Below are positions 1 to 8,579 of a DNA stretch of 64,000 nucleotides, piece by piece. A program made the position numbers and the translations under genes. This DNA comes from Streptococcus sp. zg-86 (GTDB lineage Bacteria > Bacillota > Bacilli > Lactobacillales > Streptococcaceae). Below the pieces are notes generated by a model. That model was not told where the DNA came from and did no database searches. It saw only the letters and a list, made by a program, of their open reading frames with translations. Location of the stretch: positions 124,001 through 188,000 of the forward strand of contig NZ_CP072115.1 in the NCBI RefSeq assembly GCF_017639855.1, written 5' to 3'. How positions within the stretch are numbered: position 1 is the first letter of the stretch; each line of letters starts with the position of its first letter.

Positions 1-1
1 C

Positions 2-115
<114 letters not shown>

Positions 116-159
116 TCTAAGATGTGAGGACGTTAAGAAAGTTCAAGGAAAAATAGAAA

Positions 160-203
160 ATCTTTGCAGAACGCTTGAGCGTTCAAGAAGATTTGTCTTT
201 TTT
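160..203 (+). terminator. Probable terminator after rpsG
   Basis: A perfect GAACGC/GCGTTC stem with a TTGA loop (169-184) is extended by AATCTT/AAGATT flanks and followed by a T-rich run to 203. It lies 45 bases past the rpsG stop. Confidence 0.6.
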
Positions 204-282
204 CCAAAATTTTTAGTCCGAACTCAACTAGCAAAATTGCTCAGCAGTATCTTTTTACCACTTTACAAAAAAGCATTTGAGA

Positions 283-315
283 ACGGGTAGGTCCTGCCTA
301 TCCGTTCTTTTCTAA
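283..315 (+). terminator. Rho-independent terminator upstream of fusA
   Basis: Arms GAACGGGTAGG (283-293) and CCTATCCGTTC (299-309) pair with one G-T wobble around a 5-base loop and are followed by TTTTCT. This would end rpsL-rpsG transcription before the fusA promoter. Confidence 0.85.
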
Positions 316-324
316 AATATGCTA

Positions 325-330
325 TAATAA
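325..330 (+). promoter_or_regulatory. fusA -10 element
   Basis: A consensus TATAAT lies 36 bases before the fusA start, with AGGAGA as ribosome binding site just upstream of the ATG. No convincing -35 was found, because the position 17 bases upstream falls in the terminator stem. Confidence 0.55.
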
Positions 331-365
331 GATGTAACTAAATTTAACTAAAATAGGAGAACATA

Positions 366-2447
366 ATGGCACGCGAATTTTCACTAGAAAAAACTCGTAA
401 TATTGGTATCATGGCCCACGTCGATGCCGGTAAAACAACAACAACAGAGCGTATTCTTTACTATACTGGTAAAATCCACAAAATCGGTGAAACACACGAA
501 GGTGCTTCACAAATGGACTGGATGGAGCAAGAGCAAGAACGTGGTATCACTATCACATCTGCTGCGACAACTGCACAATGGAACAACCACCGTGTAAACA
601 TCATCGACACACCAGGACACGTGGACTTCACCATCGAAGTACAACGTTCTCTTCGTGTATTGGACGGTGCGGTAACCGTTCTTGACTCACAATCAGGTGT
701 TGAGCCACAAACTGAAACAGTTTGGCGCCAAGCAACTGAGTACGGAGTTCCTCGTATCGTATTTGCTAACAAAATGGATAAAATCGGTGCAGACTTCCTT
801 TACTCAGTAAGCACACTTCATGAGCGCTTGCAAGCAAATGCTCACCCAATCCAATTGCCAATCGGTGCAGAAGATGATTTCCGTGGAATCATTGACTTAA
901 TCAAGATGAAAGCTGAAATCTATACAAATGACCTTGGTACAGATATTCTTGAAGAAGATATTCCAGCTGAATACCTTGAGCAAGCACAAGAATACCGTGA
1001 AAAATTGGTTGAAGCAGTTGCTGAAACTGATGAAGAATTGATGATGAAATACCTTGAAGGTGAAGAAATCACAAATGAAGAATTGAAAGCGGGTATCCGT
1101 AAAGCAACTATTAACGTTGAATTCTTCCCAGTATTGTGTGGATCTGCCTTCAAGAATAAAGGTGTTCAATTGATGCTTGATGCGGTCATTGACTACCTTC
1201 CAAGTCCAGTTGATATTCCAGCAATCAAAGGTATTAACCCAGATACAGATGCTGAAGAAGAGCGTCCAGCTTCAGATGAAGAGCCATTTGCAGCCCTTGC
1301 CTTCAAGATTATGACTGACCCATTCGTAGGTCGATTGACATTCTTCCGTGTTTACTCAGGTGTCCTTAACTCAGGTTCATACGTAATGAATACTTCTAAA
1401 GGAAAACGTGAGCGTATCGGACGTATCCTTCAAATGCACGCTAACAGCCGTCAAGAAATCGAAACAGTTTACTCTGGAGATATTGCTGCTGCCGTTGGTT
1501 TGAAAGATACAACAACTGGTGACTCATTGACCGATGAAAAAGCAAAAGTTATCCTTGAGTCAATCAACGTTCCAGAACCAGTTATCCAATTGATGGTTGA
1601 GCCAAAATCAAAAGCAGACCAAGACAAGATGGGTGTTGCCCTTTCTAAATTGGCTGAAGAAGATCCAACATTCCGCGTTGAAACAAACGTTGAAACTGGT
1701 GAAACAGTTATCTCAGGTATGGGTGAACTTCACTTGGATGTCCTTGTTGACCGTATGCGTCGTGAATTCAAGGTTGAAGCAAACGTAGGTGCGCCTCAAG
1801 TATCTTACCGTGAAACATTCCGTGCTTCAACTCAAGCTCGTGGATTCTTCAAACGCCAATCAGGTGGTAAAGGTCAATTCGGTGATGTATGGATTGAATT
1901 TACTCCAAACGAAGAAGGAAAAGGATTCGAATTTGAAAACGCAATCGTCGGTGGTGTGGTTCCACGTGAATTCATCCCAGCGGTTGAAAAAGGTTTGATC
2001 GAGTCAATGGCAAACGGTGTTCTTGCTGGCTATCCAATCGTTGACGTGAAAGCGAAATTGTACGATGGTTCATACCACGATGTCGACTCATCTGAAACTG
2101 CCTTTAAAGTTGCGGCATCACTTGCCCTTAAAGAAGCAGCGAAATCTGCACAACCAGTTATCCTTGAGCCAATGATGCTTGTAACCGTTACAGCACCAGA
2201 AGATAATCTTGGTGATGTTATGGGACACGTTACAGCTCGTCGTGGACGTGTAGACGGTATGGAAGCTCGTGGTAACACACAAATCGTTCGTGCCTATGTA
2301 CCACTTGCTGAAATGTTCGGTTACGCAACTGTTCTTCGTTCAGCGACACAAGGTCGCGGTACCTTCATGATGGTATTTGACCACTACGAAGATGTACCTA
2401 AGTCAGTACAAGATGAAATCATCAAGAAAAATGGCGGTAACGCTTAA
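366..2447 (+). CDS. fusA: Translation elongation factor G
   Basis: EF-G is the cytoplasmic GTPase that drives ribosomal translocation and, with RRF, ribosome recycling. The protein is 693 residues, full length for the family. The G1 motif AHVDAGKTT is at residues 17-25, the G2 region RGITIT follows, then G3 DTPGHVDF and G4 NKMD near residue 136. Domains II to V complete the chain, including the conserved [10 protein letters not shown] segment near the C-terminus. The ATG follows AGGAGA at good spacing. It has its own promoter and terminator, so it can be expressed apart from rpsL-rpsG. Codon use is strongly biased, as in highly expressed streptococcal genes. Confidence 0.98.
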   Translation: MAREFSLEKTRNIGIMAHVDAGKTTTTERILYYTGKIHKIGETHEGASQMDWMEQEQERGITITSAATTAQWNNHRVNIIDTPGHVDFTIEVQRSLRVLDGAVTVLDSQSGVEPQTETVWRQATEYGVPRIVFANKMDKIGADFLYSVSTLHERLQANAHPIQLPIGAEDDFRGIIDLIKMKAEIYTNDLGTDILEEDIPAEYLEQAQEYREKLVEAVAETDEELMMKYLEGEEITNEELKAGIRKATINVEFFPVLCGSAFKNKGVQLMLDAVIDYLPSPVDIPAIKGINPDTDAEEERPASDEEPFAALAFKIMTDPFVGRLTFFRVYSGVLNSGSYVMNTSKGKRERIGRILQMHANSRQEIETVYSGDIAAAVGLKDTTTGDSLTDEKAKVILESINVPEPVIQLMVEPKSKADQDKMGVALSKLAEEDPTFRVETNVETGETVISGMGELHLDVLVDRMRREFKVEANVGAPQVSYRETFRASTQARGFFKRQSGGKGQFGDVWIEFTPNEEGKGFEFENAIVGGVVPREFIPAVEKGLIESMANGVLAGYPIVDVKAKLYDGSYHDVDSSETAFKVAASLALKEAAKSAQPVILEPMMLVTVTAPEDNLGDVMGHVTARRGRVDGMEARGNTQIVRAYVPLAEMFGYATVLRSATQGRGTFMMVFDHYEDVPKSVQDEIIKKNGGNA

Positions 2448-2453
2448 TCACTA

Positions 2454-2477
2454 AGAGAGGATATTCCTCTCTTTTTT
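2454..2477 (+). terminator. fusA terminator
   Basis: Stem AGAGAGGA/TCCTCTCT with a TAT loop is followed by six T residues, just after the fusA stop. Confidence 0.9.
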
Positions 2478-2489
2478 ATCGTCTAAAAC

Positions 2490-2518
2490 TTGCATTTTTT
2501 GTCAAATAAGTATATAAT
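2490..2518 (+). promoter_or_regulatory. gap promoter
   Basis: TTGCAT (2490-2495), a 17-base spacer and TATAAT (2513-2518). It leaves a leader of about 105 bases before the gap start, with a strong AGGAGG at 2616-2621. Confidence 0.85.
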
Positions 2519-2630
2519 GAAAATGTTGAAAGATGACTTGTATGTTTGCAAGTTAAGATTTTCACAAAAGGATTAAAAGGCTCGCCTTTTAAAATAAAAG
2601 AACTCGATTTTCATAAGGAGGAAATCATTC

Positions 2631-3641
2631 ATGGTAGTTAAAGTTGGTATTAACGGTTTCGGTCGTATCGGACGTCTTGCATTCCGTCGTATCCAAAATG
2701 TAGAAGGTGTTGAAGTTACTCGCATCAACGACCTTACAGATCCAGTTATGCTTGCACACTTGTTGAAATATGACACAACTCAAGGTCGTTTCGACGGTAC
2801 TGTTGAAGTAAAAGACGGTGGATTTGAAGTAAACGGTAAATTCGTGAAAGTTTCTGCAGAACGTGAACCAGGAAACATTGACTGGGCTACTGATGGTGTA
2901 GAAATCGTTCTTGAAGCTACAGGATTCTTTGCTTCTAAAGAAAAAGCTGAGCAACACATCCACGCTAACGGTGCGAAAAAAGTTGTAATTACTGCACCTG
3001 GTGGAAACGATGTGAAGACAGTTGTATTCAACACAAACCACGATATTCTTGATGGTACTGAAACAGTTATCTCTGGTGCTTCATGTACGACAAACTGCTT
3101 GGCTCCAATGGCGAAAGCACTTCAAGACAACTTTGGTGTTGTTCAAGGTTTGATGACAACTATCCACGCTTACACTGGTGACCAAATGATCCTTGACGGA
3201 CCACACCGTGGTGGTGACCTTCGTCGTGCTCGTGCAGGTGCTGCAAACATCGTTCCTAACTCAACTGGTGCTGCAAAAGCAATCGGTCTTGTAATTCCAG
3301 AATTGAACGGTAAATTGGACGGAGCTGCTCAACGCGTTCCTACACCAACTGGATCAGTAACTGAATTGGTAACTGTTCTTGAGAAAAATGTAACAGTTGA
3401 TGAAGTAAATGCTGCAATGAAAGCTGCTGCAAACGATTCATACGGTTACACTGAAGATCCAATCGTTTCTTCAGATATCGTAGGTATGGCTTACGGTTCA
3501 TTGTTCGATGCAACTCAAACGAAAGTTCTTGATGTTGACGGCAAACAATTGGTGAAAGTTGTATCTTGGTATGATAACGAAATGTCATACACTGCTCAAT
3601 TGGTTCGTACACTTGAGTACTTTGCAAAAATCGCAAAATAA
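2631..3641 (+). CDS. gap: Glyceraldehyde-3-phosphate dehydrogenase
   Basis: GapA/Plr is the NAD-dependent glycolytic GAPDH, converting glyceraldehyde-3-phosphate, phosphate and NAD to 1,3-bisphosphoglycerate. In streptococci it is also found on the cell surface and binds plasmin(ogen); that is family knowledge, not visible here. The 336-residue protein opens with the Rossmann motif INGFGRIGR and carries the catalytic cysteine at residue 152 in [12 protein letters not shown]. The C-terminal segment has the family motif [10 protein letters not shown]. The start is fixed by AGGAGG ten bases upstream. It is a single-gene unit between its own promoter and terminator, with highly biased codons. Confidence 0.98.
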   Translation: MVVKVGINGFGRIGRLAFRRIQNVEGVEVTRINDLTDPVMLAHLLKYDTTQGRFDGTVEVKDGGFEVNGKFVKVSAEREPGNIDWATDGVEIVLEATGFFASKEKAEQHIHANGAKKVVITAPGGNDVKTVVFNTNHDILDGTETVISGASCTTNCLAPMAKALQDNFGVVQGLMTTIHAYTGDQMILDGPHRGGDLRRARAGAANIVPNSTGAAKAIGLVIPELNGKLDGAAQRVPTPTGSVTELVTVLEKNVTVDEVNAAMKAAANDSYGYTEDPIVSSDIVGMAYGSLFDATQTKVLDVDGKQLVKVVSWYDNEMSYTAQLVRTLEYFAKIAK

Positions 3642-3649
3642 TGCTATAG

Positions 3650-3678
3650 AAGGAGAAGTCGCGTGATTTCTCCTTTTT
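3650..3678 (+). terminator. gap terminator
   Basis: The arms AAGGAGAAGTC and GATTTCTCCTT pair around GCGT, followed by a T run, nine bases past the gap stop. Confidence 0.88.
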
Positions 3679-3822
3679 GAGGTGAAAGAAACCGTTTTAA
3701 AAAAGAATGCCCATCTCCCTAGTAGGAAAAAATCGTTTGTCATCAGGAAAAGCAAATTAGGAACGATAGGCCTGAAAATACTTGAAGAATAGCGGAAAAA
3801 GCAAAAAAATCCGCTAAAAATG

Positions 3823-3851
3823 TTGACATATATTTGCAAGTGTGTTATCAT
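3823..3851 (+). promoter_or_regulatory. Promoter of the secreted repeat protein
   Basis: A perfect TTGACA (3823-3828), 17-base spacer and TATCAT (3846-3851), about 50 bases before the coding start. The 170 bases between the gap terminator and this promoter hold no other recognised feature. Confidence 0.85.
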
Positions 3852-3899
3852 TAACTTACCTCTAAGGGGGAAAATATATTTTCACAGGAGTTTTTTATC

Positions 3900-5120
3900 A
3901 TGAAAAAAACATATATCACATTGGCAACAGTAGCTGCTTTGTCTGCTGTAGTTGCTACAGCACCAGTTGCGCATGCTACTGTTGAGAAAAAACTGGATAT
4001 TGCTCAAGAGGTTAAGCCAGCTTTAACTAAGCCAGTTCAATTGCAACAAGATTTAGTAAATGCTGTTAAATACCTTGGTAATGGTACAGAAGCACAATCT
4101 AAATTAGAAAAAAATCTTCCAAATCTTGAAACAGCCTTGAAAACAGCTAAAGAAGGTGCTGAGACAGCTGTAAAAAATGCAGAAGATACTGCTAAAAATA
4201 ATCTTAAACCATTCGAAACTGCAGTGAAAACAGCTGAAGATGCTGTTAAAGCAGAAAATGATAAGATTGCTACAGAAAACAAGAACATTGCAGATGCAGA
4301 AGCTAAAATTAAAGAGTTGAGCCTTGTTTCTGGTTTGACAGCAGCTGAGCAAAAAACCCAAGTTGAAGCACAAGAACGTATTATCTCTACTGCTAAAACA
4401 GCAATTGAAACTTCAGAAAGTTTATTGGAAGGGTTAAATAACAAAGTAACAGACGCTAAAGAAAAACTTGAAGAAGCTAAGGCAGATCAAGCTAAAACAG
4501 TTGAAGCAGTTAAAAAAGCAGAAGCTAAAAAAGTAGCAGAAAAACAAAAATTAGTTGACGAAGCTAAAAACGATATTGCAGAATGGAAAGAAGCAAACAA
4601 ACAACTTAAAGATAAAGTTGAAGCTGCTAAATTGGCACTTATCAAAGATGGTTTGACAGATGCTCAATTGCAAGCTCTTGTAAAAGAAGCACAAGAACAA
4701 GTAGCAAAAGATCAAGCTATGGCTGCAACTCCAGTATACCGTCTCTACAACGCTGGTCTTAAAGTACACTTGTACACAACTGATGCAAACGAGTACGCAG
4801 TACTTGGAGCACGTGGTTGGAACCAAGAAGGTGTAGCATTCAACTCAGCTAGCGAAGGTACACCAGTATACCGTCTATACAACTCTGCACTTAAAGTACA
4901 CTTGTACACAACTGACGCAAACGAGTACGCAGTACTTGGACAACGTGGTTGGACACAAGAAGGTGTAGCATTCCGTTCAGTTAAAGAAGGTAAACCAGTA
5001 TACCGTCTATACAACAAAGGATTGAAGAAACACTTGTACACAACTGACGCAAATGAGTACGCAGTACTTGGACAACGTGGTTGGACACAAGAAGGTGTAG
5101 CATTCAACTCAGCTAACTAA
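3900..5120 (+). CDS. Secreted coiled-coil protein with three DUF5648-like repeats
   Basis: The 406-residue product starts with a classic signal peptide (KK, then a hydrophobic run ending at APVAHA, residues 1-26). Residues about 30-275 are rich in Ala, Glu and Lys with heptad-like spacing and predict a long coiled coil. Three 44-residue repeats follow, each with the pattern PVYRLYN, VHLYTTDANEY, VLGxRGW and EGVAF, which resembles the DUF5648 family found on secreted cell-wall hydrolases and surface proteins. There is no LPXTG motif or membrane anchor, so the repeats may bind the envelope; that is inference. It stands alone between gap and pgk with a strong promoter and its own terminator. Its actual function is unknown. 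Confidence 0.8.
   Translation: MKKTYITLATVAALSAVVATAPVAHATVEKKLDIAQEVKPALTKPVQLQQDLVNAVKYLGNGTEAQSKLEKNLPNLETALKTAKEGAETAVKNAEDTAKNNLKPFETAVKTAEDAVKAENDKIATENKNIADAEAKIKELSLVSGLTAAEQKTQVEAQERIISTAKTAIETSESLLEGLNNKVTDAKEKLEEAKADQAKTVEAVKKAEAKKVAEKQKLVDEAKNDIAEWKEANKQLKDKVEAAKLALIKDGLTDAQLQALVKEAQEQVAKDQAMAATPVYRLYNAGLKVHLYTTDANEYAVLGARGWNQEGVAFNSASEGTPVYRLYNSALKVHLYTTDANEYAVLGQRGWTQEGVAFRSVKEGKPVYRLYNKGLKKHLYTTDANEYAVLGQRGWTQEGVAFNSAN
4728..5117 (+). repeat. Three tandem 132-bp in-frame repeats
   Basis: Copies begin at 4728, 4860 and 4992. Each encodes one 44-residue repeat. Long stretches are almost identical at DNA level, including synonymous sites, which suggests recent duplication or gene conversion between units. 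Confidence 0.92.
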
Positions 5121-5132
5121 TCTTACCAATCA

Positions 5133-5160
5133 AAAAAAGGGAAGTTCACTTCCCTTTTTT
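5133..5160 (+). terminator. Terminator after the secreted repeat protein
   Basis: AAAAAAGGGAAG (5133-5144), a TTCA loop and CTTCCCTTTTTT (5149-5160), a perfect hairpin ending in T residues. Confidence 0.93.
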
Positions 5161-5164
5161 CTTG

Positions 5165-5289
5165 TCATCAAGATACAAAGGTCGTAAAAAAATAGGACCT
5201 CCCCTGGAAATGACCAGCATGTTCAGGAGAGGTATCTTTTTCGCTAGAATTTTAGACCGTGTTCAATTCATCAAGATACAAGGTCGTAA
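5165..5289. repeat. Direct repeats flanking an inverted repeat
   Basis: The motif TCATCAAGATACAAGGTCGT occurs at 5165-5187 (with one extra A) and at 5268-5289. Between the two copies lies an imperfect palindrome, ACCTCCCCTGGAA (5197-5209) with TTCAGGAGAGGT (5222-5233), followed by a T run. It looks like a small decayed element or a duplicated terminator. Confidence 0.6.
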
Positions 5290-5740
5290 GAAAAACAGTT
5301 CCTAAAAGGTGCTTGTAATCTCCTGCCAAAATATAGAACAGCTAAAGATAGTGACCTATATACAAGAAAAACCCGAACTATAATATAAAAGCTAAAGAAG
5401 AATTGTTTTTGTCATCATTTTTGAAAATGTTATAGACAAGTTAATCAGGCTGATAGTAAAACTACCAAACATGAACAGGATTTGTACAACTTCAAATGCC
5501 GTCAAAAATCAGCTACTCCTTTCTAAGTGGATTTTTGTACTTATATCTATAAGTACTACTCTCTTTTTAAAATAAGTAGCCACCGTCTGCACTTTTCTAC
5601 TGTTTTATTATGCTATAAAATATAGAGTTCTACAATAGAAATGTATGGTAGCTTATCCGAGGTGAAGCTTTTCCAGTAGGTAGAAGGCGAATGATCAAGC
5701 GAGTTTTTTTGTGAAATCTTTCCCTAAATTTCCAAAATAT
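5290..5740. other. Gene-free stretch before pgk
   Basis: About 450 AT-rich bases without a supported reading frame, RNA gene or recognised repeat on either strand. No promoter-like pair is convincing before the pgk one at 5743. Confidence 0.5.
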
Positions 5741-5748
5741 GGTATAAT
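5740..5748 (+). promoter_or_regulatory. pgk extended -10 promoter
   Basis: TGGTATAAT is an extended -10 element about 38 bases before the pgk ATG; the -35 region is poor. AGGAG precedes the start. Confidence 0.65.
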
Positions 5749-5785
5749 GAGGGAGTATAAAATAAAGAATAGGAGTTTTTGTAAA

Positions 5786-6985
5786 ATGGCAAAACTTACT
5801 GTAAAAGATGTTGACTTGAAAGGCAAGAAAGTCCTTGTCCGTGTTGACTTTAACGTTCCGTTGAAAGATGGCGTGATTACAAATGACAACCGTATTTCAG
5901 CAGCCATTCCTACTATCAAGTATATCCTTGAGCAAGGTGGACGTGCAGTTCTTTTCTCTCACCTTGGTCGTGTGAAAGAAGAAGCGGATAAAGAAGGAAA
6001 ATCGCTTGCACCAGTTGCTGCGAACTTGGCAGAAAAATTAGGGCAAGATGTTGTCTTCATCCCAGGGGCAACTCGTGGAGCAGAACTTGAAGCAGCAATC
6101 AATGCCTTGGAAGATGGACAAGTTCTTTTGGTTGAAAACACTCGTTTTGAAGATGTTGACGGCAAGAAAGAATCAAAAAATGATGCAGAACTTGGTCAAT
6201 ACTGGGCTTCTCTTGGAGATGGAATTTTTGTTAATGATGCCTTTGGTACAGCCCACCGCGCACACGCTTCAAACGTAGGTATCTCAGCAAACGTTGAAAA
6301 AGCAGTTGCGGGTTTCCTTCTTGAAAATGAAATTGCCTATATCCAAGAAGCGGTTGAAAATCCAGTTCGTCCATTCGTGGCAATCCTTGGTGGTTCAAAA
6401 GTTTCTGATAAGATTGGTGTCATTGAAAACCTTCTTGAAAAAGCTGATAAAGTCCTTATCGGTGGAGGTATGACTTACACATTCTACAAAGCACAAGGTA
6501 TTGAAATCGGAAATTCACTTGTAGAAGAAGATAAATTAGATGTAGCAAAAGCTCTTCTTGAAAAAGCAAATGGTAAATTGATCTTGCCAGTTGACTCAAA
6601 AGAAGCAAATGCTTTTGCTGACTACACAGAAGTCCGTGATACAGATGCTGAAGCAGTTTCTGAAGGCTTCCTTGGTCTTGACATCGGTCCAAAATCAATT
6701 GCTAAATTTGACGAAGCTCTTACAGGTGCGAAAACAGTTGTTTGGAACGGTCCTATGGGTGTCTTTGAAAATCCTGACTTCCAAGCTGGAACAATCGGTG
6801 TGATGGATGCGATTGTCAAACAGCCAGAAGTGAAATCAATCATCGGTGGTGGGGACTCAGCTGCAGCTGCCATTAACCTTGGTCGTGCAGATAAATTCTC
6901 ATGGATTTCTACAGGTGGTGGAGCTTCAATGGAATTGCTAGAAGGTAAAGTGTTGCCAGGCTTGTCTGCATTGACAGAAAAATAA
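5786..6985 (+). CDS. pgk: Phosphoglycerate kinase
   Basis: Pgk transfers the acyl phosphate of 1,3-bisphosphoglycerate to ADP, the first ATP-yielding step of glycolysis and the reaction after GAPDH. The 399-residue product begins [10 protein letters not shown] and carries the N-terminal substrate motif VRVDFNVPL, the second motif SHLGR, and the C-terminal nucleotide motif [10 protein letters not shown] followed by [10 protein letters not shown] longer frame opens upstream at a GTG, but it would start before the promoter -10, and AGGAG precedes this ATG. A diverged copy of the last codons lies downstream at 7288-7326. Confidence 0.98.
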   Translation: MAKLTVKDVDLKGKKVLVRVDFNVPLKDGVITNDNRISAAIPTIKYILEQGGRAVLFSHLGRVKEEADKEGKSLAPVAANLAEKLGQDVVFIPGATRGAELEAAINALEDGQVLLVENTRFEDVDGKKESKNDAELGQYWASLGDGIFVNDAFGTAHRAHASNVGISANVEKAVAGFLLENEIAYIQEAVENPVRPFVAILGGSKVSDKIGVIENLLEKADKVLIGGGMTYTFYKAQGIEIGNSLVEEDKLDVAKALLEKANGKLILPVDSKEANAFADYTEVRDTDAEAVSEGFLGLDIGPKSIAKFDEALTGAKTVVWNGPMGVFENPDFQAGTIGVMDAIVKQPEVKSIIGGGDSAAAAINLGRADKFSWISTGGGASMELLEGKVLPGLSALTEK

Positions 6986-7011
6986 TCTTCTCATGATGGA
7001 AGGCTAGAAAA

Positions 7012-7048
7012 GAGGCTGGGACAAAAGTTCCTAGCCTCCTTATTTTTA
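7012..7048 (+). terminator. pgk terminator
   Basis: GAGGCTGGGA (7012-7021) pairs with TTCCTAGCCTC (7028-7038), one wobble, followed by a T-rich run. It is also the left edge of the downstream intergenic repeat. Confidence 0.7.
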
Positions 7049-7079
7049 TAGTTTGAGCAGTTTGACGCAGTAGTTGTCT

Positions 7080-7117
7080 GGTTTGTAAAATGTTGATAAA
7101 TCAACATTTTACAAACC
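7080..7117. repeat. 38-bp perfect palindrome
   Basis: Two 18-base perfect arms (7080-7097 and 7100-7117), reading GGTTTGTAAAATGTTGAT and its complement, are separated by only two bases. It lies inside the repeat downstream of pgk and has no T run of its own. Confidence 0.85.
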
Positions 7118-7137
7118 TAGTCAACCTTGCGGGGGTG

Positions 7138-7235
7138 GGAGTAAGCGAATCCAGTGGATTCACTTAGCCCGAACCTAGAAAGAACGGAGTGAGGTTAATC
7201 GATTTCTACGAAATCACGATTTTTGTCCCACTCCC
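7138..7235 (+). repeat. Dispersed intergenic repeat, family A, copy 1
   Basis: The segment contains an AATCCAGTGGATT palindrome, then a CCCGAACCTAG stretch, then GAAATCACGATTTTTGTCCC and ACTCCC. The same blocks in the same order recur at 17457-17554 (inverted), 28751-28815 (inverted), 53034-53127 and, decayed, at 56161-56189. No reading frame is conserved among the copies. Confidence 0.8.
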
Positions 7236-7287
7236 TTTTCTGTGCATCGCGTAGAGTTTCTGTGAGGTTTAGCGAACTAGAAAATAT

Positions 7288-7326
7288 AAAGTATTGCCAG
7301 GACTTTCAGCTCTTACTGAAAAATAA
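7288..7326 (+). pseudogene. Duplicated 3' tail of pgk
   Basis: These 39 bases translate to [12 protein letters not shown] plus stop, exactly the C-terminus of the pgk product, but with several synonymous differences from the real gene end. It is a second, diverged pgk tail 340 bases downstream of the first, with the family A repeat in between. There is no start codon or upstream gene body. Confidence 0.85.
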
Positions 7327-7374
7327 TACTTTCTGCAAAATCGTTATTTTGTAGAAAGAGAAAGCGAAATAATA

Positions 7375-7407
7375 GTAAAAGGGTGGATTTGTAATCTACC
7401 CTTTTAC
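7375..7407. terminator. Hairpin after the pgk tail copy
   Basis: GTAAAAGGGTGGAT (7375-7388) pairs with ATCTACCCTTTTAC (7394-7407) with one wobble. A second hairpin, CTTTCTGCAAAAT with ATTTTGTAGAAAG, lies just upstream at about 7328-7358. Neither has a good T run; they may be the ancestral pgk terminator region. Confidence 0.45.
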
Positions 7408-7525
7408 ATGGGAAAAAATAATGCTAGCTGGTAGCGTTTCAAGAGAGCGGTTAGAAGCTAACAGACTATCAGGCTGATCGATTTAGTGAGAAATCGTCTA
7501 TGAGTCAGGCAAGTTGTGCAATTAG

Positions 7526-7534
7526 TGGTATAAT
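7526..7534 (+). promoter_or_regulatory. Extended -10 promoter before the ArAE-type gene
   Basis: TGGTATAAT, 40 bases before the start at 7574. No clear -35. Confidence 0.5.
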
Positions 7535-7573
7535 AATAGGTGATATGACTTGTAAGATGGGGTGATGTGGGCT

Positions 7574-8104
7574 ATGTTTAAAAAATACAAATTTAATCCC
7601 AAGGAATTTAAGTTGGGAATGCGGACCTTGAAATCAGGAATAGCGGTCTTTTTAGTTATCCTGCTTTTTGCATTTTCTAGCCGACAAGGAGCTCAAATAG
7701 CGGCCTTGACAGCCGTTTTTAGTCTGCGTGAGGATTTTGATAAAAGTGTGCATTTTGGGGCTTCTAGGATTTTGGGGAATTCAATTGGTGGCATCTATGC
7801 GCTGATCTTTTTTATCTTAAACCAAATTTTTCATGAGCATGTATTGGTGACGATTTTTGTGGTGCCGGTCTGTGTCATGTTAACGATTATGACAAATGTG
7901 GCCATGAATAACAAGCCTGGTATTATCGGAGGAGTGGCTGCCTTGTTGATTATCACTTTGTCGATTCCGTCTGGGAATGCGATTCAGTATGTCTTTATTC
8001 GTGTCTTTGAGACCTTTGTTGGGGTGTTTATTGCGATTTTGGTAAATTCGGATATTGATAAAATTAAAAAGCGTTTACAAGACGAACGATGTAAGAAAAT
8101 ATAA
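7574..8104 (+). CDS. Aromatic acid exporter (ArAE/FUSC-type) membrane protein
   Basis: The 176-residue protein has a short basic N-terminus, then at least four hydrophobic segments (about residues 20-55, 68-88, 93-110, 115-150) and a charged C-terminus. The pattern SGIAVFLVILLFAF, then a GA-rich RILGNSIGG segment, is typical of the DUF939/ArAE_1 family of small putative aromatic-compound exporters. The substrate is unknown. I chose the ATG at 7574 because GGGGTGAT, a good ribosome binding site, ends eight bases upstream; nearby GTG and ATG codons at 7562 and 7565 lie inside that site. Its last codons overlap the GlnR operator of the next operon. Confidence 0.7.
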   Translation: MFKKYKFNPKEFKLGMRTLKSGIAVFLVILLFAFSSRQGAQIAALTAVFSLREDFDKSVHFGASRILGNSIGGIYALIFFILNQIFHEHVLVTIFVVPVCVMLTIMTNVAMNNKPGIIGGVAALLIITLSIPSGNAIQYVFIRVFETFVGVFIAILVNSDIDKIKKRLQDERCKKI

Positions 8105-8106
8105 CA
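8090..8106. promoter_or_regulatory. GlnR operator
   Basis: TGTAA-N7-TAACA matches the GlnR/TnrA consensus TGTNA-N7-TNACA perfectly. It lies about 50 bases upstream of the predicted glnRA transcription start and overlaps the stop codon of the upstream gene. It fits autoregulation of glnRA by GlnR when glutamine is plentiful. Confidence 0.88.
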
Positions 8107-8113
8107 TATAACA

Positions 8114-8142
8114 TTGACGGATGCTTGAAATTTTCCTATAAT
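8114..8142 (+). promoter_or_regulatory. glnRA promoter
   Basis: TTGACG (8114-8119), 17-base spacer and TATAAT (8137-8142), 22 bases before the glnR ATG. Confidence 0.88.
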
Positions 8143-8164
8143 GGTAGGCAGAAAGGAGCTTATC

Positions 8165-8524
8165 ATGAGAGAAAAAGAATTTCGTAGATCTTTAGCGGTC
8201 TTTCCAATTGGTAGTGTGATGAAATTGACAGACTTAACTGCGCGTCAAATCCGCTATTATGAAGAACAGGGTTTGATTCACCCGGATCGAAATGAGGGCA
8301 ACCGCAGACTCTATTCATTGAATGATATGGACCAGTTGCTGGAGATCAAGGATTTCCTTAATGAGGGTCTTAATATCGCAGCAATCAAGAAAGAGTATGC
8401 GAACCGCCAAGCCAAGCCTCAGAAGGAATCTGAAGCGCTGACGGATGAAGATGTACGCCGTATTCTCCGTGATGAACTCCGCAACCAAGGGCGCTTTTCT
8501 AACCCTACTAGTATCTTTCGTTAG
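8165..8524 (+). CDS. glnR: Glutamine synthetase repressor GlnR (MerR family)
   Basis: GlnR is a dimeric MerR-type repressor of nitrogen genes that senses glutamine through feedback-inhibited glutamine synthetase. The 119-residue product has the MerR winged helix with LTDLTARQIRYYEEQGLIHP (about residues 22-41) and the NRRLYSLNDMDQL wing segment, then a short C-terminal tail rather than a long effector domain, as expected for GlnR. AGAAAGGAGC precedes the ATG, and in-frame upstream codons overlap the promoter. It is co-transcribed with glnA 55 bases downstream; the operator at 8090 indicates autoregulation. Confidence 0.96.
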   Translation: MREKEFRRSLAVFPIGSVMKLTDLTARQIRYYEEQGLIHPDRNEGNRRLYSLNDMDQLLEIKDFLNEGLNIAAIKKEYANRQAKPQKESEALTDEDVRRILRDELRNQGRFSNPTSIFR

Positions 8525-8579
8525 TCTTCCCTGTTTTTGGACAGGAGTGTTATAGTTGAATCATTAAAGGAGACCATTT

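Noticed and set aside
5711..5785. N-terminal extension of pgk from a GTG
   Set aside because: It would begin upstream of the extended -10 at 5740-5748, and a good ribosome binding site precedes the ATG at 5786.
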